DNA of 22,007 nucleotides from a virus. The stretch lies in the IMG/VR virus record IMGVR_UViG_3300002835_001232, positions 1-22,007 of that record, one strand, 5' to 3'. Of the stretch, positions 7,307-14,102 are shown in pieces (the first letter of the stretch is position 1; each line of letters opens with the position of its first letter). The notes under the pieces are model-generated. The model was given only the letters and a program-made list of their open reading frames with translations, was not told where the DNA came from and did not search any database. Made by a program: the position numbers and the translations under genes.

Positions 7307-8340
7307 ATTAATCTCGCAATATAGACAATTTGAGAATCAGACGAAGGGTCTGTTGGTGTTATATTCAGTGTAAGATTATTACCTGATGTTAATTGAATCT
7401 CGGTAAGATCCGAACCATAAAAATCATCATTAATATAAACATCCCAAGAACTTATATTTTCCATACCGTCAAAAGATAAGTCTGCTGTATATTTGTAATT
7501 TTCTGTGTAAGCCGTAGTCCCCGCAGAAAAATTAAATGTTAAAGGAAATAAACTTGGATTTTTAGGGTAAGATTTTTTTCTACCTCCTCTTGATGTTTTA
7601 GCTTCCAATAATTGAACGGTTCTTGAAATTGCTGGTTTAACTTCAAACTCCTCTTCGTCAATCAAATAACCCATCATTAAAAATTCATAACTTTGTATGT
7701 AGTATTTTCTTTTGTCTAAGTCTACAACAGATTCGTCAGAAATATTTTGTAATATTATTGGAACGTATTGTCCTTTGATAAAAGTATATGCCTGTCTTGA
7801 TGAAAACTTTTGAAGAACATTCTTATTAAGTTCATTCAACTCTCTCATTCTATTACAAATGAATTTAACACTATAAGTAATATCAACAGGTACGGGTTGA
7901 GGTATAGTATAAATGTCCATTCCTTTTCTTTGTCCGTCCCATGTAGGAACAGTGGCATAATAATATTGTTTTCTATTTGGAATGGTGTAAAGAAGTGCTG
8001 GATTAGATCCGTACTTAACTTCAGGATTTCTCACTGTTGTAATAAAAGGAGGAGATACGTTAAAGTCCGAATCAACAAAATTCCATGTTTCAGTAAATTG
8101 AGACCAGTTTTGTGTTGTTATGAGAACATCAACAGTTGGGACAACCTTACCTGAAACCACAGTTCTTAACTCTTCTTTAACAAACTCAAGCATACCTTTA
8201 TCCAAATCGGCATGTAATACCGAATTAGGTAGGTAAGTACCGTCTTTGTTAATATACTCTAAAAGTTGTTCTCTTCTTGCTGAAAGAGTTTTAGGAGGAA
8301 CTAACTGTATTTGTTTTTTTACTTGTTTCGGAAATCCCAT
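7303..8340 (-). CDS. Tail completion / sheath-stabilising protein, T4 gp15-like candidate
   Basis: This 345-residue protein lies between a neck-like gene and the sheath gene, the position of gene 15 in T4 order. The central part resembles the gp15 family: PQPVPVDITYSVKFICNRM (about residues 149-167) followed by a helix ELNKNVLQKFSSRQAYTF and a strand segment, as in proteins that cap the tail tube at the neck. T4 gp15 has about 270 residues. The last 75 residues here, after a Lys/Arg-rich linker (GGRKKSYPKN, about 253-262), look like an added beta-sandwich domain with many Thr, Ser and Asn. The first ATG follows the gp14-like stop by one base, so the two genes are probably translationally coupled. 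The call relies on position and modest sequence resemblance. Confidence 0.6.
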   Translation of the reverse strand: MGFPKQVKKQIQLVPPKTLSARREQLLEYINKDGTYLPNSVLHADLDKGMLEFVKEELRTVVSGKVVPTVDVLITTQNWSQFTETWNFVDSDFNVSPPFITTVRNPEVKYGSNPALLYTIPNRKQYYYATVPTWDGQRKGMDIYTIPQPVPVDITYSVKFICNRMRELNELNKNVLQKFSSRQAYTFIKGQYVPIILQNISDESVVDLDKRKYYIQSYEFLMMGYLIDEEEFEVKPAISRTVQLLEAKTSRGGRKKSYPKNPSLFPLTFNFSAGTTAYTENYKYTADLSFDGMENISSWDVYINDDFYGSDLTEIQLTSGNNLTLNITPTDPSSDSQIVYIARLI

Positions 8341-8341
8341 A

Positions 8342-8854
8342 TTATATTCCGTTAAATTCGTTCGTTGTTACAGGTGTTGCAATAATAGTTCTGTAAAACG
8401 GTTTATACCCACCATATGTATGTCTGTTATCTGAATTAACCCTTCCGTCATCACTAACAGAATAATACCTAACTTTACTTTCAGTTTCGTAATACCCAAT
8501 GTAATCACCAAAAGAAATATCAATTTCTAAATCATCCAAAGTTCTTTGATAGACTGATACTTTTAAATTACCTGGCTCAGATTGTTCGATTTTTGAAGTT
8601 CCCAATCTTTGATTAGTTGGAGCCACAATTTGAACCATGCCCTTTATTTCAACAGGTGGAAGAAACTGAATACCGTCTTGCAAAGCTTCCCCATAAACAT
8701 CATCTGTTTTGGTTTTATACTTATCAACTTTATACAAAACAAAGGTAAAGTTCATATCACCCTCTAACCACTCTTCACCCATATCAATATCCAAGGTGAA
8801 ATCCTCACCACCAAAAAACTTACCTAATCTCGTTATTGGTACCAATTTTTCCAT
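8342..8854 (-). CDS. Neck / head-closure protein, T4 gp14-like candidate
   Basis: This 170-residue protein leads the minus-strand tail module. It resembles phage neck or head-closure proteins in having a DDVYGEAL segment (about residues 52-59), a following FLPPVEIKG strand, and later LKVSVYQRTLDDLEI with FGDYIGYYE (about 117-125). In such proteins these form a small beta barrel that joins the portal/neck to the tail. T4 gp14 has 256 residues, so this one is shorter. Its neighbours are the gp15-like gene (one base downstream) and, divergently, the SET-domain gene. The first ATG is only 6 bases from a TATTTAT element, giving almost no leader if that element is a -10 box. The general virion role is likely; the gp14 assignment is tentative. 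Confidence 0.5.
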   Translation of the reverse strand: MEKLVPITRLGKFFGGEDFTLDIDMGEEWLEGDMNFTFVLYKVDKYKTKTDDVYGEALQDGIQFLPPVEIKGMVQIVAPTNQRLGTSKIEQSEPGNLKVSVYQRTLDDLEIDISFGDYIGYYETESKVRYYSVSDDGRVNSDNRHTYGGYKPFYRTIIATPVTTNEFNGI

Positions 8855-8857
8855 ATA

Positions 8858-8888
8858 TTGATAAATACATCAGAATCAATTATATTTG
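8858..8888 (+). promoter_or_regulatory. Bacteroidota-type promoter for SET-SNF2 genes
   Basis: TTG at 8858-8860, a 20-base spacer, then TATATTTG at 8881-8888 matches the Bacteroidota housekeeping promoter (-33 TTG and -7 TAnnTTTG). Transcription would begin around 8895, leaving a very short leader before the ATG at 8904. This suggests expression by the unmodified host polymerase, so possibly early. Confidence 0.6.
8861..8867 (-). promoter_or_regulatory. TATTTAT element before gp14-like gene
   Basis: The minus strand reads TGTATTTATCAA, ending 6 bases before the ATG at 8854. It lies inside the spacer of the plus-strand promoter at 8858-8888, so the two divergent signals overlap. Confidence 0.4.
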
Positions 8889-8903
8889 TTTCAAAGCCTT
8901 TAT

Positions 8904-9299
8904 ATGAAATTATATCCATCATTAAAAATATATTTAGATAAAAGTCCAATTCATGGACTTGGTGTGTTTGCTTCACAACCAATTAAAGAAGGAGAGATTA
9001 TAGAAGTTTGTCCTATTATTGATCTTGGAATGTCTCCAAACGAATCATCACACATATTAATACACTATAGATTTAATTGGCCACAAGGAATTAATCCTGA
9101 GAAACAAGTCGTACCAGTTGGATTTGGAATGATTTATAATCACAGCAAAATACCCAACGCAAATTGGAGATCTAATTTTGAAAACACTTCTTTTGAGTTT
9201 TACGCTGTAAAAGACATTAACCCTGGTGATGAAATTTTCGTTTGGTATGGTGATGAAAATTATTGGTCTGACGGAAGACAAACAACAGTTCTTATCTAA
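8904..9299 (+). CDS. SET-domain protein (putative protein lysine methyltransferase)
   Basis: This 131-residue minimal SET domain has its signatures in order: IHGLGVFA (residues 16-23) with IKEGEIIE for the N-terminal part, GFGMIYNHSKIPNA (73-86) with the NH-S-PN cofactor-pocket motif, and INPGDEIFVWYG (105-116) with the catalytic-site tyrosine Y115. SET enzymes move a methyl group from S-adenosylmethionine to protein lysines. There are no pre-SET or post-SET cysteine clusters, so the enzyme is compact. I chose the ATG at 8904. A TTG at 8886 in the same frame is longer by six codons but lies inside the -7 promoter element. The stop TAA shares one base with the next gene's ATG, so the SET and SNF2 proteins are probably co-translated. 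The substrate is unknown; host proteins or the phage's own are both possible. Confidence 0.85.
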   Translation: MKLYPSLKIYLDKSPIHGLGVFASQPIKEGEIIEVCPIIDLGMSPNESSHILIHYRFNWPQGINPEKQVVPVGFGMIYNHSKIPNANWRSNFENTSFEFYAVKDINPGDEIFVWYGDENYWSDGRQTTVLI

Positions 9300-11056
9300 T
9301 GAGTATGGAAGTTAGTATAGAATCAAAAGCAATTTCCATTTTAGAAAACTATGATGGGCCAAACAATTATATTCAAGAACTAAAACGTAAATCAGTTCTT
9401 AATAAAAAGTTTTATCCAACAAGAAGTCAATCTGAATACATAATTAACTTTCACGACAAACCACCAAAGGTTGCCAAAAAGTGGGTTAACCTTGATTCGT
9501 ACTTTGCACAAAAATTAGCCGACGACAAACTATACACAGAAATACCTGAAAAAATATGGATCGAAAAGTTATTGGCGGATAAAGAAAAGGCTTACCATGT
9601 TTGGGGTAAAGTATTTGAGACAGAACAACTTCACGATTTTTGGGTTCCAAAAGCATCACTAATCAAAGACAACACAGTAAAAAATGTTGTTATTGATTTT
9701 GAAAAGTATTCCCACAGACCTCTTTTGTCTCATCAAATTGAGGCCGTTCAAAAACTTGTTGAGAACAAAAAATATATCTTAGCTGATGATATGGGTCTTG
9801 GTAAGACCACATCAACTATAGTTGCTGCACTTGAGAGTGGAGCTAAAAAGATATTAATTATTTGTCCTGCGAGTTTAAAGATTAATTGGCAGAGAGAGAT
9901 TGAGAATTATACAACCAGAAGCATTTATATTTCTGAAGGAAAGAACTTCAGTCAAGAACATGATTTTGTTATTATAAATTATGATATTATTAAAAATTTC
10001 CACAATGTTAAAAAGAAATCTGATTCGCAAATTCTTGGAGCCAATTTTGATTTGGTGGTCGTTGACGAAGCACACTATATTAAAAACGGTCAAGCACAAA
10101 GAACAAAACTAATAAACGACCTTGTAAAGAACGTTGATAGACTTTGGTTATTAACAGGTACACCAATGACCTCAAGACCAATGGATTATTTCAATTTGTT
10201 AAGTTTGATTGACTCACCAGTTGCCAAAAATTGGATGGCATACGCCATCAGATATTGTAGCGGATATCAATTCAATGCTGGAGGTAGAAAGATATGGAAT
10301 GTTACAGGAGCCAGTAACCTTGAGGAATTAAGAGATAGAACCTCAGGTCTCACTCTAAGACGATTAAAACAAGATGTATTAGATTTACCTGATAAAATTA
10401 TTACACCCGTATACCTTAGATTAAAATCAAAACAATACGAAGAGGTAATGGGTGATTATTACAATTGGTATGAGAAGAACCCCGATGAGAGTAAATCATT
10501 GACGGTTCAATTTACAAAACTTACCCAAGTACGACAAGTTATTGCCGAAGAGAAAGTTATTCAGACAATCGAATTGGCTGAAAACATAATAGAACAAGGT
10601 AAGAAGGTCATCATATTTTGTAATTTTACAAACTCACTCGATAGAATAATTCAACATTTTGGTAAAACAGCAGTAAGACTTGACGGATCAATGTCAAAAC
10701 CTGAAAGGCAAAACAGTGTTGATAAATTCCAAGAAGATGACAAAGTGAAAGTCTTTGTAGGAAATATAAAGGCTGCAGGTGTGGGTATTACTTTAACCGC
10801 AGCAGAGGCGGTAATAATGAACGACCTATCATTTTTACCTTCAGACCATTCACAAGCAGAAGATCGAGCTTATAGATACGGTCAAAAAAATAATGTTTTA
10901 GTTTACTACCCAATATTTGAAAACACAATAGAAGGAATTATTTACGATATACTCAACAAGAAAAAACAAGTTATTGCTACGGTTATGGGTGATGTTAAAA
11001 ATGATGTAGATTTAGTAGAAGAAATTATGAAACAAATTAACCAACGTAGACAATAA
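9299..11056 (+). CDS. SNF2-family DNA helicase/translocase
   Basis: This 585-residue superfamily 2 ATPase has SNF2 motifs: I at DDMGLGKT (residues 163-170), Ia at ICPASLKINW, II as the DEAH box (256-259), III at LLTGTPM, IV at IIFCNFTNS, V at KAAGVGITLT and VI at QAEDRAYRYGQ (519-529). The arginine-containing QAxDRxxRxGQ signature is typical of SNF2 rather than UvsW-type helicases. About 140 N-terminal residues precede the helicase core and match nothing I recognise. The closest architecture is the small SMARCAL1/HARP-like group, which anneals or remodels DNA at forks; SNF2 proteins also occur in many Bacteroidota phages. A role in replication, repair or recombination is likely. The start ATG overlaps the SET stop by one base; Met3 is a second possible start. 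Confidence 0.93.
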   Translation: MSMEVSIESKAISILENYDGPNNYIQELKRKSVLNKKFYPTRSQSEYIINFHDKPPKVAKKWVNLDSYFAQKLADDKLYTEIPEKIWIEKLLADKEKAYHVWGKVFETEQLHDFWVPKASLIKDNTVKNVVIDFEKYSHRPLLSHQIEAVQKLVENKKYILADDMGLGKTTSTIVAALESGAKKILIICPASLKINWQREIENYTTRSIYISEGKNFSQEHDFVIINYDIIKNFHNVKKKSDSQILGANFDLVVVDEAHYIKNGQAQRTKLINDLVKNVDRLWLLTGTPMTSRPMDYFNLLSLIDSPVAKNWMAYAIRYCSGYQFNAGGRKIWNVTGASNLEELRDRTSGLTLRRLKQDVLDLPDKIITPVYLRLKSKQYEEVMGDYYNWYEKNPDESKSLTVQFTKLTQVRQVIAEEKVIQTIELAENIIEQGKKVIIFCNFTNSLDRIIQHFGKTAVRLDGSMSKPERQNSVDKFQEDDKVKVFVGNIKAAGVGITLTAAEAVIMNDLSFLPSDHSQAEDRAYRYGQKNNVLVYYPIFENTIEGIIYDILNKKKQVIATVMGDVKNDVDLVEEIMKQINQRRQ

Positions 11057-11065
11057 CGAACTAAC

Positions 11066-11086
11066 GGATTATTTATATGATAATCC
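11066..11086 (+). promoter_or_regulatory. Hairpin in leader of SOD fusion gene
   Basis: GGATTAT (11066-11072) and ATAATCC (11080-11086) form a 7-bp stem with a 7-base loop, ending 6 bases before the ATG at 11093. No U-tract follows, so it is unlikely to be a terminator. It may be a translational control hairpin or a DNA operator, and it overlaps a TATTTAT element. Confidence 0.4.
11070..11076 (+). promoter_or_regulatory. TATTTAT element before SOD fusion gene
   Basis: The plus strand reads GGATTATTTATATGA, ending 16 bases before the ATG at 11093. It lies within the stem and loop of the 11066-11086 inverted repeat. Confidence 0.4.
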
Positions 11087-11092
11087 AATATT

Positions 11093-12625
11093 ATGAATAA
11101 AACAGAAAAGAAGATTGTACAACTCGAAAAACAAATACAAGAAAACCACGTAACACACGAAACCGAGTTGTTAATCACAGAAATGAAAAAAATTGGAATA
11201 GAGAAACTTCCCTATTCTTATTCAGCCCTCAAAACGTTCATTGATCCAGAAACAATGAACTTCCACTACAACAAACACTATAAGGGCTATGTAGATAAAT
11301 TAAATGACGCACTCTCAAAGAAAAAATACGGAGACCTTGATTTAGAAAAAATTATTAAATCAATTTCAAGGTACGACAAAACAATAAGAAATAATGCTGG
11401 CGGAGCGTTTAATCACGCGTTGTTTTGGAATATGTTGTCGCCAAAACCAATGAAACTTAAAGGTGAGCTTGAAACAAAAATTAAAAAACAATTTGGTTCA
11501 TTCAACAATTTCAAAAAAGAATTCGATACAATTGCCAAAGATAGATTTGGATCTGGTTGGGTATGGTTAGTTTTAACTAGTCAAAACAAGTTGAAAATTA
11601 TGTCAACACCAAACCAAGACAATCCTTTAATGAATGTTATTGAAGGTGGTGGATTTCCTTTGTTGGGACTTGATTTGTGGGAACACGCATACTACTTAAA
11701 ATACAGAAATAAAAGAGATGAGTATATCACAAATTTTTGGAAAGTAGTAAATTGGGACTTTGTCTCAAAGATGTATGAAATGAAAACAGAAACGAGACTT
11801 GCTGAATCCACAAAATTTAAGGAGATTCTATCGGAAGGTAAATCGGAAAAATGTGGACCTGAAGAATCGGAAGCAGTAAGAGTCATGTTTAACGTTAATA
11901 GACAAACAGAACAAGAATACAAAACCAACATCGACAGAATTCTAAAAGAAGTATTCCACGAATATTGGGCAGACAGAGATAACCAAGGTAATTTAGCAGG
12001 AATTTATAATTTTGAAAAACCAGGAAGATCCGTCCTTAACAAACTCAACACAAACTACACAGTATTTTGTATCTTACTAAAAGATATCAATAAAGTCATT
12101 CACTCAATAGATGATAAGAAACAACCAATAAACTTTATTGGTAAGTCACCAAAAGATCAAATTTCAGAAATCACTAGATTTATCAAAGCGTTAGATTATT
12201 TTAAATTCAGAATATTCAATCGAGAAAGTGGAACATTTCAAAATTTAATGAGAGCTTTAGTTGAGAGTGATTCTGCTGGAGAAAAAAGAGAAGAAATTAC
12301 CGTTTCAATAATCAACAGATTTTTCAAATCACCTATTGCAACAAAAACAGGAAACTTAGGTGATGAAGATGATATGTTAAAAGGTATCGATACTAAAATA
12401 GAAAAAGACGGAAAAACATATACCGGACAGATTAAAGGATTTAAAGAAAGAATTGATAAAGACGACAAGATCATTTTGAAAGGTACAGGAAAAGTAAAAA
12501 TGTATTCTACTGATTGGATGATTTTTCAGAAAGGTAGAAATGTTCTTATCTTCAATAAGAAACCAAACATTATTGGTGGAAATTTCGTTTTTCCTAAAGA
12601 CGGTTTATTGTACGACATAAAATAA
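11093..12625 (+). CDS. Mn/Fe superoxide dismutase fused to a large C-terminal region with a PD-(D/E)XK-like motif
   Basis: Residues about 36-229 are a full Mn/Fe superoxide dismutase, which converts superoxide to peroxide and oxygen. All four metal ligands are present: H58, H108, D194 and H198 in the DLWEHAYY signature, with the second-sphere H62, Y66 and dimer-bridging E197. G104 and Q175 match Gly77 and Gln146 of E. coli SodA, which mark the Mn type rather than Fe type. The first 35 residues are a short coiled helix. Residues about 235-510 are not part of any SOD I know. Near the end, EE (400-401), GID (431-433) and QIK (446-448) after a DGK turn match the E...D...QxK spacing of PD-(D/E)XK nucleases, followed by STDWMIF and a beta strand. 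The protein is about 510 residues; bacterial SODs are near 200. Function of the fusion is unknown. The SOD call is firm; the nuclease call is tentative. Confidence 0.88.
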   Translation: MNKTEKKIVQLEKQIQENHVTHETELLITEMKKIGIEKLPYSYSALKTFIDPETMNFHYNKHYKGYVDKLNDALSKKKYGDLDLEKIIKSISRYDKTIRNNAGGAFNHALFWNMLSPKPMKLKGELETKIKKQFGSFNNFKKEFDTIAKDRFGSGWVWLVLTSQNKLKIMSTPNQDNPLMNVIEGGGFPLLGLDLWEHAYYLKYRNKRDEYITNFWKVVNWDFVSKMYEMKTETRLAESTKFKEILSEGKSEKCGPEESEAVRVMFNVNRQTEQEYKTNIDRILKEVFHEYWADRDNQGNLAGIYNFEKPGRSVLNKLNTNYTVFCILLKDINKVIHSIDDKKQPINFIGKSPKDQISEITRFIKALDYFKFRIFNRESGTFQNLMRALVESDSAGEKREEITVSIINRFFKSPIATKTGNLGDEDDMLKGIDTKIEKDGKTYTGQIKGFKERIDKDDKIILKGTGKVKMYSTDWMIFQKGRNVLIFNKKPNIIGGNFVFPKDGLLYDIK

Positions 12626-12636
12626 CTTTTATAAAG

Positions 12637-12643
12637 TATTTAT
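12637..12643 (+). promoter_or_regulatory. TATTTAT element before gp13-like gene
   Basis: The plus strand reads AAAGTATTTATATTATC, ending 6 bases before the ATG at 12650. The 24-base gap after the SOD fusion gene holds nothing else. Confidence 0.4.
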
Positions 12644-12649
12644 ATTATC

Positions 12650-13762
12650 ATGGCAGTAATCGGAGAACCAGAAAGATCCAGAATCTACACAAGAATCAAA
12701 CACCAATTAGGTGCGCCACTTCGTAGTGTAGAATTGGAAGACGAAATGTTGGACTCTTTAATGGAGTTATCAATACAAGACTATACGCAATATACTTTGG
12801 ATTGGTTAATCGAAAGTCAGTGGGTGAACTTAGTTAATCTTAATATGGACGAAAAGTCTGTGGCGAAAGCATTAGTTACAAGAACAATGGATTTCGAAGA
12901 TCAATTCACTTATGCGTATTCTAAAATTGTTGGATTACAAACATCAGGACCTTGGGTATTAAAGAAAGATTATATCAATTTATCGGCAAATACACAAAAC
13001 TACGTTATCCCAAAAAATAGAGAAGTCAATGAAGTTTTATGGTTTACACCGGCTGAAATGACTTCAGGATTATTTAATCCGTGGGGTGGAGGATTTGCAG
13101 GAGCACCAGGATTAGGTGGTGGTGCGGGTTACGCTCAAATGGGTTATCAAGGTTCGTATTTGATGACATCAGGATTTGATATGTTATTACGTCTACAAGA
13201 AGTTAATATATTAAACCGTATCTATGGTGGAGATTTAACATATAGAATCACAGGTTTACCTGACGGAGAAAGATTATTACAACTATACAACGTACCTGGC
13301 GGTAGATTCGATTGGGGAACAATCGGATATAACAACTACAGAGTTTGGTATTGGTACTACGATACAGAGGGAAAAGATAGAGACGCATGTCTTAAAGCTA
13401 ATCCCGATATTATTAAACTACCATCTGATGTTCCTTTGGAAACATTAGAATGGGAAGACTTAAATGTTCCAGCTCAACAATGGGTTAGGAGATGGTTTAC
13501 AGCATACTCAAAAGAAACTTTAGCAAGAGTTAGAGGAAAGTATAGTGGTAACCTGAAAACTCCTGATTCTGAGATAACCATGGACTATCAAAGCCTACTG
13601 ACAGAAGCTAAAGACGAGAAAAGTAAACTTGAGGAAGAATTAAAATTAAGACTTGAACGTTTACGCCCTGAAAAAGTAATGGAAAGAGAGGCTTTGTTAG
13701 CGGAAAACTTGAACAAACAAATGAAGTTCAGAGCGTTTCCAAGACAAATATATGTAATCTAA
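12650..13762 (+). CDS. Neck / head-tail connector protein, T4 gp13-like candidate
   Basis: This 370-residue protein begins with a helical segment typical of phage neck proteins: RIKHQLGAPLRSVELEDEML (about residues 16-35) and then IQDYTQYTLDWL. This resembles the N-terminus of T4-type gp13 proteins of marine phages, where an LGAP/xVEL turn is followed by two helices. A beta region follows, with a Gly-rich loop (GGGFAGAPGLGGGAGY, about 146-161) and several Trp and Tyr. The C-terminus (about 310-360) is a highly charged coiled coil with EKSKLEEELKLRLERLRPEK. T4 gp13 has 309 residues. The gene is on the plus strand, separated by four genes from the minus-strand gp14- and gp15-like genes, so T4 gene order is broken. 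A virion role is likely; the exact neck assignment is tentative. Confidence 0.55.
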   Translation: MAVIGEPERSRIYTRIKHQLGAPLRSVELEDEMLDSLMELSIQDYTQYTLDWLIESQWVNLVNLNMDEKSVAKALVTRTMDFEDQFTYAYSKIVGLQTSGPWVLKKDYINLSANTQNYVIPKNREVNEVLWFTPAEMTSGLFNPWGGGFAGAPGLGGGAGYAQMGYQGSYLMTSGFDMLLRLQEVNILNRIYGGDLTYRITGLPDGERLLQLYNVPGGRFDWGTIGYNNYRVWYWYYDTEGKDRDACLKANPDIIKLPSDVPLETLEWEDLNVPAQQWVRRWFTAYSKETLARVRGKYSGNLKTPDSEITMDYQSLLTEAKDEKSKLEEELKLRLERLRPEKVMEREALLAENLNKQMKFRAFPRQIYVI

Positions 13763-13763
13763 T

Positions 13764-14102
13764 ATGTCTATTATTAAATCAATACCATCACAACGATTAG
13801 TGAATGGAAAAGTATTATTCACATCAGAAGTGTCTGTAGTTACAGGCGAAAATTTCTATCAAACAAACGGGGAGGAATGTATTATAGTTAGAGGATCTGA
13901 GTCCTCGATTGTTAAGTTAGACAGTATTTCTACAGACCACGTTGTTGTTAAATCCCTAACACATCTTACAATAATTCCTGATATGGGAAAAATTGACGAA
14001 GAGTTTGACGAAATCGTTTGCGACAAAGGAGCATGTATAGAATTTAGATTCTGTAACGGTAATTGGTATATCCTTTCTAGTGACGGATTAAAACAATCAT
14101 AG
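13764..14102 (+). CDS. Small unknown protein, probably virion-associated
   Basis: This 112-residue protein follows the gp13-like gene after one base. It looks all-beta, with alternating hydrophobic strands and no signal peptide or membrane segment. The end GACIEFRFCNGNWYILSSDG (about residues 89-108) resembles a short motif I associate with phage fibre or capsid-decoration proteins, where a strand ending in NWYI/SSDG closes a small beta domain. No enzyme motif is visible. It ends exactly where the convergent DNA polymerase gene ends, with no base between the two stop codons. The structural role is inferred from position and fold type. Confidence 0.6.
   Translation: MSIIKSIPSQRLVNGKVLFTSEVSVVTGENFYQTNGEECIIVRGSESSIVKLDSISTDHVVVKSLTHLTIIPDMGKIDEEFDEIVCDKGACIEFRFCNGNWYILSSDGLKQS

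Noticed and set aside
7810-8154. 114-codon plus-strand frame opposite the gp15-like gene
   Set aside because: Its composition is Cys/Asn/Ile-rich without structure, typical of an antisense shadow, and it has no leader signal.
8886-8903. TTG start giving a six-residue longer SET protein
   Set aside because: The TTG lies inside the TATATTTG promoter element, and the ATG at 8904 begins just before conserved sequence.
11066-11086. Terminator for the SNF2 gene
   Set aside because: The inverted repeat has no following U-tract in the plus direction, so it is listed as a leader hairpin.
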